A stretch of 64,000 nucleotides of DNA from Eggerthella sp. (GCA_030540085.1 JAUNWY010000006.1:1-64000), one strand, 5' to 3'. Counted from the stretch's first letter, positions 8,581-16,540 are shown. Numbers and translations: made by a program. The notes: generated from the sequence alone by a model not told the origin.

Positions 8581-8930
8581 GAGACGTCACGACGCTGTGC
8601 GGCGTTCTGACGGCACAGGAAAATTTCAAAGCCCCTGGGGCGGCGCATAAGGCCAGCCCCATGGGCTTTTCAGTTCCCCTGCACTCGTCAGAACGCCGCT
8701 CGCTGATTTACTGACGCATGCCCCGACTTTTGCTAAACGCCCTTTAGGCGTTTAGTTCTTGACGTGATCGGGGGGGGTGCAGCCAATGGGGACTGATTCT
8801 TTTGGCGGTGTTGACATCCTTGTGCCAGAAAAACAGCCTGCAACGTTTTTGGGCTGCAGGCTGTTTTCTACACCAAAAGGGTCTGTCCCTATCGACCCTG
8901 GCGGTCTTTTTAGTCTTGCGGTAAATCTAT
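8581..8930. repeat. Palindrome-rich intergenic region between convergent genes
   Basis: No credible gene lies in these 350 bases. They hold three separate inverted-repeat structures. The first is a nested palindrome at 8599-8699, with outer 14-bp arms (8599-8612 and 8686-8699, perfect) and inner 13-bp arms (8628-8640 and 8657-8669, one mismatch). The second is a 9-bp hairpin at 8733-8755 (CTAAACGCC / GGCGTTTAG) that could terminate transcription. The third is an element at 8784-8893 with outer arms related to GGGGACTGATTCTTTTGG and an inner perfect 13-bp repeat (8830-8842 / 8855-8867). The last resembles the short palindromic elements mobilised by REP-associated transposases, but no transposase is nearby. 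Confidence 0.6.
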
Positions 8931-10519
8931 TTACGCGTCGGCCTTAGCCGTTACCACGAAGGTGGTGCTGGCGGGCATGTTGCTCGCACTGCCGCAGTAG
9001 GCACCTTGCTTTTCGGTGTAATCGCGCAGGGCGGAAACCAAGTTAAGCTTTCCGTTGATATTGCCACGCATTTCCGAAATGGCAGTCTTCACGCCTTCGC
9101 TCATGGCTTGTGTTCCCTGACTGAGCTTGCTTGATGCTGCAGTGATCTTTTCGGTCGCCTGTCCTAGCTGCTGGTAGCCAGCTTGAACCTTAGTAAGTCC
9201 CTCGCTGATGCCGGAAAGCCCTTGGGTCAGTTGGCTGAAGCATCGCATGCTTTGTCGAGGGCAGCGCCTGCGGAATCGGTTGCTTGCTGGGCTGCGGCGA
9301 GATTTGTCTTGGCGTCTGAGGTTGCCTGCTCTAACGCTGCAATCTGGGTTTCGGTCATGCCTTCAGTGTTGATGGCTTCGAGTTCTGCAACGGCAGCAGT
9401 TGCTTTGTCTTGGGCGGCATTGACCTCTTCCAGCTGCTGCGAAGAAGCGCTGACGAGTTTGCTGATTCCCTCAGAGCCTTCAGAGAGCTTGCCAAGGCCG
9501 TCTGTCGCATTGGGGAAGGCGCCGTTGAGCTTGGCCTGCCCCTCGCTGATACCAGAAAGGGCCTGGCTTATCCCCTGCATGCCTTGGCTCAGCTGCTCGG
9601 TCGCCTCCTGGATGGAAGATACCTGGTTGAACGCATCGTTCAAATCGGTGTCAAGGCTGGCAGTGGTGCTTTCATCGATCATACCTAGCGTTTGATTGCT
9701 TGCCATGGTGGTGATGTCAGGCATATCGAATCCAACAACATCGGCAGTGATGGTAACGCTTTCGGGAAGTTCGACCATATCATCAAGCTCAAGCGATTGT
9801 GCAAGGCCAGGCATAGCCATACCCATCGCGATAAACGAGCCGTCCTGATCCATCACCTTGCCATTGTCTACCTTTACGTTTTTAGCATGCTCGGCATCGA
9901 ATGATACCAGCGAAGCCATGGCGTAAGGCTCCTTTACCTTATGCGGAGTACCGCCTGCATTCACTGTGGCAGAAGTATTGTTTTGATATTCTAAGCAGAT
10001 TTCAAGTTTGCCGGTTACGTTTTTCAGCGCAGAAGGGCCTATCGTCTCGCCGTCGAGTTTGTAGTTGTAGGAAACGGAGAAGGGGAGTTCTTTGTCGGTG
10101 ATGCCGGAGTAGTGTACGTCTTCGCCGTTGGTGCTCCAATCAAGCTTCGTGCCATCTTGCGTGAAGGTGATTTTGTCGCTATCGGCGGCAATTGCCTGCA
10201 GGCTTGATTCGTCGGAAATTACATCGAGCCCTTCGGGGTTCTTCAGCCATTCCTCTACGGCGATGCTCTTAAAATCGCCGGAAAGCGTGGTGGTTGCCTT
10301 CACGGTTTCGGCCTTTTCGTAGGTTGAACCGTGGGCTGTTATGGAATCCTGCTGCTGCTCTTCGGTTGGCTGTTCTTGGGTGGTTGTTGCAGAAGTGTCG
10401 TTTTTGTCGCTGTTCGACTCGCTGCTGCAGCCGGTGAGGAATCCGCAGCCAAACAATGCGAGGCAGGAGGCAAGAGAACAGGTTGCCGCAAGGCGCATCA
10501 GGCGAGGTATTGCAGTCAT
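8931..10519 (-). pseudogene. Coiled-coil lipoprotein of a YhgE/Pip-like system, frameshifted
   Basis: Reads on the - strand from an ATG at 10519 with Shine-Dalgarno GAAAGG. The start has a lipoprotein signal with lipobox LTGC at about residues 28-31 and a Ser/Asn/Gln-rich tether. A beta-rich region of about 250 residues follows, then a long helical region with recurring Leu/Gly spacing (EQLSQGMQGISQALSGISEG). That pattern is characteristic of the central part of YhgE/Pip proteins. The first frame stops at 9227 after 430 codons (DKACDASAN). The same repeat pattern resumes in another frame (SQLTQGLSGISEGLTKVQAGY) to a stop at 8931. Adding one C in the GCC before AACTGA would restore ASAQLTQG. 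This is either a real lesion or a sequence error; intact length would be about 525 residues. Confidence 0.75.
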
Positions 10520-10555
10520 AATCGGTACCTTTCGGATAATACTCGGTTTGTTCGA

Positions 10556-11706
10556 TTAGAGGTTCGTCACGGAATGTTGCTTACCGGCTTCTTTGCGCTT
10601 CGGCAAAAGCGTGGCGGCAAGAAGAGCAAGGGCGCCTACGACGCCGAAGCCCGCCAGGGGCAGCAGGTCGGTGCTGCCTGGCATGTGACCGAAGTAGATG
10701 ATGGTACGCACGCCGTTGCCAATGTGTGCCTGCGGGGCCAAAGGGCAAACCCAATCGGCCCAAAAAGAGGGAAGCATCTCGGGTGCCAACATTGCGGTGC
10801 CCATGCCCAGGGCGAAGGTTCCGACGGCGACCAATGCGCCCAAGGGGAAGCAGGCATCGCAGAGGGAAACGAAACACAGCATGCAGCAAAAGCATGCGAA
10901 CCAGATGAACGGGTATATCCGTCCACCAGGAAGGGAAAGCCCGCCTGCTACGGTGTCGATAAACAACGCCAAGCCTGCCATAATGGCGGAAAGAACCAAT
11001 ACGAATGCTGCCTGGGCAACTGCCGCAAACCATACGTTCTTCTTGCGTAGCTCCGTGGCGTCTTTATGCCAGAACACCAGAGAAGCGATGATGGAACCGA
11101 TCATGCTAAGCATGAATAGCGGCATAACCAGCATCTGCACCGCCATGGTTTCCGACATCATGCCATTGCCGATATCGGCGTCATTTACCATTTCAACGTT
11201 TACCGCAACGCCCTTTTTCAACATGGCTGCGGCGAGGGGGCGGTCTGCATACTTGTTGCCATCTGGGGATTCTTGCCCTTGTTCAGGTACACGGTAAGCT
11301 CGGGCGCATTGCTCAGTCCCACGGCGGAATTCGTCTGCTGGGACGTGAAATTGGCGGGTATCATAATGCCGCCATAGTATTCGTTGTTTGCGAGCGCTTC
11401 TTTGAGTTCCTCTTCGCTGGAAAGCTGCGTCCAGCTTACGGCATCGGAAAACGAGTTACTTGACGATTTGTCGTCGCCGCTACCCAATGAGATTTCGCCA
11501 GAAACCAAGTTGTCGGCCATGGTTTTGCCGATGTTGCTGTCACCGGCAATGGTTATGGCTCCTTTGTCCAGGTTAACGATGGCGAAGGGCACGTTTTGTG
11601 GATTTGCGCGAAGCATGGGGGAAACGGCCAGGCTCAGGATGCAGCACAGCACAATGCCAATGCCGACAGGCGCAACAATCGCTTTTTTGCCTAGCTTTTC
11701 GAACAT
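10556..11706 (-). pseudogene. YhgE/Pip-type ABC-2-like membrane protein, frameshifted
   Basis: Starts at 11706 (MFEKLGKKAIVAPVG), where AAGGAG precedes the ATG by 6 bases; an in-frame upstream ATG at 11745 lacks such a site. The N-terminal part has one membrane span and the YhgE-typical PFAIVNLDKGA and NNEYYGGIMIPANFT segments. It stops at 11218 after MQTAPSPQPC. The continuation in another frame (LAAAMLKKGVAVNVEMVND) has about six membrane spans and ends at 10556. The break lies in a run of five C residues at about 11235-11239; six C, or three, would join the frames. Family members move substrates or act in phage or autolysin-related membrane processes; the substrate here is unknown. The coiled-coil domain usually fused in YhgE is encoded separately by the next gene. 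Confidence 0.75.
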
Positions 11707-11749
11707 AGGCTCTCCTTGGAAACGTTGAGATCGGGACATTTCCATGCTA

Positions 11750-11798
11750 ATTAGATGCGGAGTCTAATAAAACGGATAAACTAGAATGTGTTTCTAAT
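11750..11798. promoter_or_regulatory. Candidate TetR operator between divergent genes
   Basis: ATTAGA (11750-11755) and TCTAAT (11763-11768) form a palindrome with a 7-base centre. A further TCTAAT half site lies at 11793-11798, ending 16 bases before the TetR start. Palindromes in the gap between a divergent TetR gene and its target are the usual operator arrangement for this family. Inference from position and symmetry. Confidence 0.5.
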
Positions 11799-11813
11799 TA
11801 TTGGGAGGGAATC

Positions 11814-12413
11814 ATGGCACGTCCCAGGAAAGATCAAACGGGCCCTTCGGCAGTTGAACGCATTAGGGAAGCATTTTGGACCCTGCTCGAGGAAAACCCC
11901 TATTCATTGATAACGGTAAAACTCATAACCCAACGTGCGGGCGTGAACCATAACACTTTCTACTACCACTTCCAGAACATTGAGGATATGGCGCTGCGGT
12001 TTTTCGAGGACAACATTCCCACACGCTTGATTGGCGTAATGGCGGAAGTTTCTATGGGCAAGCCTGTGGATGTGCAAGCTATCGCGAATGAGCCAGGAAT
12101 TGATTTGCACTACCGGCGGGTCCGGTTGGCGCTTCGTAGCGGCTCGCCCGATTTGGCGAAGCAAGGAAGGCAGCGACTTATCGGTCACTGGTTGCAACAA
12201 ACGGGGCTTGCCGAAAGCGACCTTTCGCGTGCCGACCGAGCACGTATCAGCTACATCTGGGGTGGCGTAACTGCAGTGATAAGCAGCGATGACGCGCCAA
12301 CGGTGGAAGATTACCTTGATCTTCTGCAAACCGGAATAGTAGATGTGGTGGGTCAACTTATCCATCGCATTGGCGAAGAGCACGGGGTGGGTTTGCAGCA
12401 AGGGGCCAGGTAG
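11814..12413 (+). CDS. TetR/AcrR family transcriptional regulator
   Basis: A 199-residue regulator with an N-terminal helix-turn-helix at about residues 12-60 (RIREAFWTLLEENPY, ITVKLITQRAGVNHNTFYYHFQNIEDM), the sequence pattern of TetR DNA-binding domains. A helical ligand-binding or dimerisation region follows. It is transcribed away from the YhgE-like genes across a 107-base gap with a palindromic operator candidate, so it probably represses them and perhaps itself. GGGAGG at 11802-11807 is the Shine-Dalgarno. The ligand cannot be told. Confidence 0.9.
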   Translation: MARPRKDQTGPSAVERIREAFWTLLEENPYSLITVKLITQRAGVNHNTFYYHFQNIEDMALRFFEDNIPTRLIGVMAEVSMGKPVDVQAIANEPGIDLHYRRVRLALRSGSPDLAKQGRQRLIGHWLQQTGLAESDLSRADRARISYIWGGVTAVISSDDAPTVEDYLDLLQTGIVDVVGQLIHRIGEEHGVGLQQGAR

Positions 12414-12794
12414 CAATTGGCTCCTATGTGTTTTCCGCTTACGCTTTGATATGGACTTATGGTGATTTCCACTCTTGTGGCCCGTATTGCCCTTTCGCCT
12501 GAAGGTCTTATGGCTTGCTTGGTGATTTGCTTAGAAAGGCCTATACATAACCGATTGGTTCTTGCCGTTGAGGTGAACGACTGTGGACATAGTTCGTTGA
12601 TAGTAGTAATCAATAACCAATTAATCATTTTCGTTAATTAGTTAAGGATATAGCGATGCTATTATTCCATTCCAAATCAGCAAGTTTCAAGTTGCTTGAA
12701 TATAGAACTTCCTAATGGCTGTGCGGGCTTAGCCTTCAAAGCTTGCCTCTCGAAAAGCCGAAGTTGGATTGTTGATAATGAAAGGAAAGCATAG
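12414..12794. other. AT-rich intergenic region with inverted repeat
   Basis: No convincing gene in 381 bases. A reading frame from 12459 lacks a ribosome-binding site and protein-like composition. Base composition turns AT-rich near 12600. An 11-bp inverted repeat with one mismatch, TAACCAATTAA (12614-12624) and TTAATTAGTTA (12634-12644), could be an operator for the downstream DUF2975/XRE pair. Confidence 0.4.
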
Positions 12795-13340
12795 TTGTTT
12801 GGAGAATCGAACGAAGCAAGGACTTCTCTTCTTCGCTTAGAGAATATTGCGAAACCGTTGTATGTTGCTTTGCGGGTTATTTTGGCGGTATTTGTTGTCG
12901 GATGGGGTTTATTCTTTATCGCTTTCTTTGCTTTCTTGTTGACTTCGGGAGCAGGTTTATATGACTTGAACGCCCGTATTCTTTGCGTCGTCCCCGTTGC
13001 GGTGTCTGCTTTTATAAATGTGTACATCCTCTATGTGATTGGAAGCATTTTTGATTCAATGCGTCATGGGGATACTCCTTTTACCATGCGTATTTCTCAT
13101 CAAATCAAAATAGTGAGTTTTCTATTGCTTGTCGCTTTTGTCCTTCAAGCAATTGTCTCCATGGTTCCTTTTGATGGCTACTCTCTTGGCGTTATGAGGA
13201 TCGGTTTGGCAAAACAAGAGGGCGGAGTGGTGGCCAATGTGAGCATTTCAACCTTAATAGCCTCGATAATTGGTTTTGTTTTGTCGTATGTGTTTAAATA
13301 CGGAGCGTTATTGCAGCAGCTATCGGACGATACGGTTTAG
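12795..13340 (+). CDS. DUF2975 family membrane protein
   Basis: A 181-residue protein with four predicted membrane segments (about 22-45, 57-80, 97-118 and 146-168) and the pattern of DUF2975 proteins, a family of unknown function. It is followed 9 bases later by a short XRE-type regulator, the standard partner of DUF2975 genes. TTG at 12795 is used as start, with GAAAGGAAAG before it; no ATG is well placed. Codon use and base composition are AT-richer than the flanking housekeeping genes, which suggests acquisition with the island. The pair may form a membrane-sensor/regulator unit, but this has not been shown for the family to my knowledge. Confidence 0.75.
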   Translation: MFGESNEARTSLLRLENIAKPLYVALRVILAVFVVGWGLFFIAFFAFLLTSGAGLYDLNARILCVVPVAVSAFINVYILYVIGSIFDSMRHGDTPFTMRISHQIKIVSFLLLVAFVLQAIVSMVPFDGYSLGVMRIGLAKQEGGVVANVSISTLIASIIGFVLSYVFKYGALLQQLSDDTV

Positions 13341-13349
13341 GGGTGCATT

Positions 13350-13619
13350 TTGGCTATAGTGTTCAACTTGGACAGACTACTTGCCTCAAGAAAGATGCAA
13401 TCCGTTGAGTTGGCGGAAAAGCTTGAATGCACGGTCCAGACAGTTTCGAGGATAAAAAATGGGAAGATTCGTGCGCTAAGGATTGATAGTCTTGATAAGA
13501 TTTGTAAAGTTTTTGATTGTCAACCTGGTGATTTGCTTGAATATCTTAGTGATGAAGAAGCTGAAAAGAGATACGGCGAAACATTTTTAGAAGAGTACAA
13601 AAAATACCACAGTCAATAG
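13350..13619 (+). CDS. Short XRE/Cro-CI family regulator (YozG-like)
   Basis: An 89-residue single-domain regulator. The helix-turn-helix spans about residues 6-65 (NLDRLLASRKMQSVELAEKL, TVQTVSRIKNGKIRALRIDS, LDKICKVFDCQPGDLLEY), typical of the YozG type of Cro/C1 regulators, followed by a short acidic tail. The start is taken as TTG at 13350; a GTG three codons later is also possible. It is co-transcribed with the DUF2975 gene upstream. A terminator follows immediately. Confidence 0.85.
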   Translation: MAIVFNLDRLLASRKMQSVELAEKLECTVQTVSRIKNGKIRALRIDSLDKICKVFDCQPGDLLEYLSDEEAEKRYGETFLEEYKKYHSQ

Positions 13620-13637
13620 GCGCTAATGCGCTTGATG

Positions 13638-13672
13638 ATGGGCATCGAAGTTGATCGGTGCCCATTTTTTTT
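13638..13672 (+). terminator. Terminator after the XRE gene
   Basis: ATGGGCA (13638-13644) and TGCCCAT (13659-13665) arms with extra pairing inside the loop, followed by eight T. It separates the DUF2975/XRE pair from the transporter genes. Confidence 0.85.
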
Positions 13673-13745
13673 GCACGTCAAAAGCCGTTCGCCGTCAAGG
13701 CCAACCGTCTGTCATTGCTTTCTACTTGAGCATTAGATAATAAGA

Positions 13746-13781
13746 TTTAACTTTAAGAAGTTAAAAGATTCAATTAACTTC
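13746..13781. promoter_or_regulatory. Cluster of three AGTTAA half sites
   Basis: AAAGTTAAA (complement of 13746-13754), GAAGTTAAA (13757-13765) and GAAGTTAAT (complement of 13773-13781). The first two form an inverted repeat, TTAACTT and AAGTTAA with a 4-base spacer. They lie 34-69 bases before the small ORF and ABC genes. The core resembles sites of LytTR-type response regulators, but the spacing (27 bases between same-strand copies) differs from the usual 21. No such regulator is in the window. Confidence 0.4.
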
Positions 13782-13814
13782 TTCATCTTTTTTGTTTCTA
13801 ATAGGGAGGCGGTT

Positions 13815-14003
13815 ATGAAGTATGCTTATCAAAAGCTAACTAATTGCAGAATACTTCATATTATTAAAAATTCGTCATTTTTCGAGGAGCATGCTCGGAC
13901 GGAAAATGCAAAGCCTTTCTCTTGCGGAATTCCTTCAGATTGGGCATGCAAAAACATGCCTGGCAATTGCGGAAAGGGTGTGATTCTTCGATGTCGGCCT
14001 TGA
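13815..14003 (+). CDS. 62-residue cysteine-bearing small protein, possible peptide precursor or leader
   Basis: Preceded by GGGAGG six bases before the ATG, one of the best ribosome-binding sites in the region. The 62 residues hold five cysteines, four of them in the last 28 (SCG, ACK, NCG, RCR), after a Lys/Arg/His-containing N-terminal half. No classical signal peptide or double-Gly leader is evident. The end overlaps the start of the ABC ATPase by 13 bases, so translation may be coupled. Place and composition suggest either a secreted or modified peptide exported by the adjacent ABC system, or a leader that sets translation of the ATPase. I do not recognise a family. Confidence 0.45.
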   Translation: MKYAYQKLTNCRILHIIKNSSFFEEHARTENAKPFSCGIPSDWACKNMPGNCGKGVILRCRP

Positions 14004-14719
14004 TTGATGCAAGGGGAATAGAAAAGTCTTTCATATACGGCAAAGGAAAAAAACTTCGGAAGAACAGGGTGCTGAATGGGATTGACTTTTCGGTTAACGC
14101 GGGTGAGTTCGTTTCTATTGTCGGCCCAAGTGGGTCGGGAAAAACGACCCTGTTGAACTGTCTTTCGGGTCTCGAAGAGATAGATTCGGGCTCTATTACC
14201 CTTGATGGCAATTTGATTTCATCAATGAGCATTAAAGAGAGAGACGAAGTCAGAAGGCGTTTGGTCAGTTTCGTATTTCAGAATTTAAATCTCATTCCAT
14301 CGCTGAATGCTGTAGATAACGTCTGGATCCCGGCTCGACTTTCTGGAAAGAAAGTTACGAAAAAAGATGCGCTAACCTTGCTTAGTGGACTTGGTATCGC
14401 CGATAAGGCAAAGGACTATCCGGATTCATTGTCGGGAGGGGAGCGGCAGCGTATAGCAATAGCGCGATCCATGGCTGCTGATTCTCCAATAGTATTTGCA
14501 GACGAGCCTACAGGATCTCTTGATGTTGATAATACGCGAGCGGTGATGGATATAATGCTTCGCGAATCGAAGCAGGGTAATCGTGCTGTTGTGATGGTAA
14601 CCCATGATCTGACGGCGGCTTCTTATTCCGATCGTGTTGTGATCCTGAAAGATGGGACGATTGCTGCGGAACTCAACCATCCCGCCCCGCATGAAATAGC
14701 CCTTTTGCTGGAGGGGTAA
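13991..14719 (+). CDS. ABC transporter ATP-binding protein (MacB/LolD type)
   Basis: A 242-residue ATPase taken from the ATG at 13991 (MSALIDARGIEKSF); longer in-frame starts lack a good site. Walker A GPSGSGKTT is at residues 45-53, followed by a Q-loop (VFQNLNLIPSL), signature LSGGERQR, Walker B IVFADEPTGSLD and an H-loop (VTHD). The ADEPTGSLD form and size place it with the ATPases that pair with FtsX-like permeases for lipoprotein handling or for peptide export or resistance. The permease gene follows after 2 bases. It is AT-richer than the core genome around it. Confidence 0.93.
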   Translation: MSALIDARGIEKSFIYGKGKKLRKNRVLNGIDFSVNAGEFVSIVGPSGSGKTTLLNCLSGLEEIDSGSITLDGNLISSMSIKERDEVRRRLVSFVFQNLNLIPSLNAVDNVWIPARLSGKKVTKKDALTLLSGLGIADKAKDYPDSLSGGERQRIAIARSMAADSPIVFADEPTGSLDVDNTRAVMDIMLRESKQGNRAVVMVTHDLTAASYSDRVVILKDGTIAAELNHPAPHEIALLLEG

Positions 14720-14721
14720 CT

Positions 14722-16038
14722 ATGTGGCGTTTGTTCATTTCTGACTTAAGGAATAGATGGCTTGATTGGGTGGGTATTTTTCTGGTTGCCTTCTTTTGTG
14801 GCGTTGCTAGCGGTTGGTCCGCCTTGCTCATATCTTCGTCTTATGGGCTAGAGGGGGCGGCTTCGAGACAACTGCTCAATGCGGGAACCGCAACACTGTT
14901 TCTGGCATGGATTGCTTCCATTCCCGTATCTGCCTCTGTGGCGCGACTTGTTGCAAAGAAAAAAGAGCCATCTTACTCTGTGTGGCGGTTGCTAGGCATG
15001 CGTAGGGGATATGTAGGACTTTGTTTTTTTGCTCAGATAGCAATTGCTTCGTTTCTTGGTTTGATGTTGGGTTTCATTGCTTTCGGCTTTGCGATTCCTT
15101 ACTTTGATGTCCTTGTTTGTTCGGGGGCTTGTCTTGATTTTTCGGTTGTCGCCTTGGTCACTTGCGTTGAGCTCCTTGCGTTTGTTCTTGGTGGGTTGAG
15201 CAGTGTGCGTTCTTCTCTGAATGTTTCCCCTCTTTTAACTCTGGGCGGTCAATTGCCATATAGAAAGAAAAGCGGCGCCTTCCGCATCGCTGCCTGTGCC
15301 TTGTTGGTTGTTGGCCTTTTTTCGCTGATTGCAATTTCCGTCGAATCAGACCCGCTGGCTCGAATCAGTTGTCTTGCATTTCTCCCTTTTGTTGTTGCTT
15401 TGTTCTGCTCTGTCGTTTTGAGGCCGCTGCTCCCTTGGGTGGTGAAAACATGGACGGCTGTTGCTCCTTGGAGGGGCTCTCCGGTCTGGCTGGTTGCCCG
15501 GAGCAAAGTGCTATTTTATTCCGATGAATCTGTGGCGGTCCAAATGCCTATTGCAATAGGCATTTCGCTGGTTGCGGGGCTCATTGCTGTTGTTGATGCT
15601 CTGGTCGTCTATCTGAGGGGTCAGGGAATCGAAGCAAGCGGGATAAGCACTGAACAGCTGATGTCCTTTCTTGGTGCCCCTATTATAGTTTGCGTTGCTG
15701 GAGCTGTGGCTGTTGTTGCAATGTCGGCAAACGATAGGGTTCTTGAAGGAAGGACGCTCATTTCGTGTGGATCGAGTCATAGATCAATCTTCGAAATGAT
15801 GATATGTGAGTCGTTCATCCATGCGTTTAATGCGCTCATCGTTGGCATGGCGTGCGCATTGTCTTCTGGGGCTATTGCTTCTGCCGTTTGTTCGGTTAGC
15901 CTCCCCTTATCTGCCTGTCTAGTTTCCTCGCTGCTGATTTTCGTGCCTTCTTTTGCGGTCGTCTTATCTCCCATGCTGATGGTGCTGCCAAGTGTAAGCG
16001 CTGGAAAAGTTCTTTTAGCTCGTAAGGCCGTGGAATAG
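14722..16038 (+). CDS. FtsX-like ABC transporter permease
   Basis: A 438-residue membrane protein with about ten hydrophobic segments. It starts with a cytoplasmic WRLFISDLRNRW stretch and a first span, as in FtsX/MacB/BceB permeases, and has two FtsX-like blocks (about 55-180 and 290-430), each with several spans. It lacks the large extracellular domain of MacB or BceB. Together with the upstream ATPase it makes a complete exporter or extractor. The substrate is unknown; the upstream small Cys-bearing ORF is one candidate. Confidence 0.85.
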   Translation: MWRLFISDLRNRWLDWVGIFLVAFFCGVASGWSALLISSSYGLEGAASRQLLNAGTATLFLAWIASIPVSASVARLVAKKKEPSYSVWRLLGMRRGYVGLCFFAQIAIASFLGLMLGFIAFGFAIPYFDVLVCSGACLDFSVVALVTCVELLAFVLGGLSSVRSSLNVSPLLTLGGQLPYRKKSGAFRIAACALLVVGLFSLIAISVESDPLARISCLAFLPFVVALFCSVVLRPLLPWVVKTWTAVAPWRGSPVWLVARSKVLFYSDESVAVQMPIAIGISLVAGLIAVVDALVVYLRGQGIEASGISTEQLMSFLGAPIIVCVAGAVAVVAMSANDRVLEGRTLISCGSSHRSIFEMMICESFIHAFNALIVGMACALSSGAIASAVCSVSLPLSACLVSSLLIFVPSFAVVLSPMLMVLPSVSAGKVLLARKAVE

Positions 16039-16090
16039 AAAAGGGAGGTTGCTTTGTCGTCTTTTTCTCCGATAGAGGGAGTCCGATTCC

Positions 16091-16471
16091 ATGCGAACAA
16101 CAATCGTTTTATTAAAGAGACATGTCCCTTCTTTGGGGTGGACGTTTGTCGCTTGTTTGGCTCTGGGGCTACTCGGGCAGATATTTTTGCTGGCTCAGCC
16201 CCAATATGGTGGAGCTTTGATTCAGGCTGCACAGGAAGGGGCAAATGCTTTCGACCCCCTGATAATCCTACTGATCCTCCTTGCTGCAAGCGGCCTATTG
16301 ACTATGGGCCAGCAGGTTCTGATTGCCAAGATAGGCGAAGGACTAGCTAAGCGAATAAGAGACCGTCTATCCCGTTCATTCTTTGGTTTGTCGGTTCTGA
16401 GCCAGGAAGTTCGTGCTTCAGGCTGGTATTCGCAGTGTATCGTAAGCGACGTTTGTACTATCGTCGTTTGA
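16091..16471 (+). pseudogene. Truncated ABC exporter, N-terminal membrane fragment
   Basis: A 126-residue fragment from ATG 16091 with GAGGGAG upstream. Two membrane spans (about 14-36 and 56-78) and the intracellular-loop pattern (EGLAKRIRDRLSRSFFGLSVL, RASGWYSQCIVSDV) match the start of the transmembrane domain of type I ABC exporters, which normally run to about 580 residues with an ATPase domain. The match ends abruptly at CTIVV and a stop. Only 41 bases separate it from the rnpB terminator, so the rest of the gene has been lost. This looks like the eroded end of an accessory island. Confidence 0.7.
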
Positions 16472-16512
16472 TTAATTCTCAATCCGAGATATAGGTTGAT
16501 GCCGATATGGTT

Positions 16513-16540
16513 AAAAAATGCCGCCCAAAGGGACGGCATT
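16513..16540 (-). terminator. rnpB terminator
   Basis: On the - strand AATGCCGTCCC, loop TTT, GGGCGGCATT, then six T, immediately downstream of the RNase P RNA 3' end. Confidence 0.85.

Noticed and set aside
9218-9236. TGA in the lipoprotein gene as selenocysteine or programmed frameshift
   Set aside because: No SECIS-like hairpin or slippery heptamer with pseudoknot is visible; a one-base indel explains it more simply.
10331-11050. 239-codon + strand frame opposite the YhgE-like genes
   Set aside because: Cys/Lys/Gly-rich antisense product; the - strand genes have membrane spans and start signals.
12459-12641. 60-codon ORF between tetR and the DUF2975 gene
   Set aside because: No ribosome-binding site and no protein-like features.
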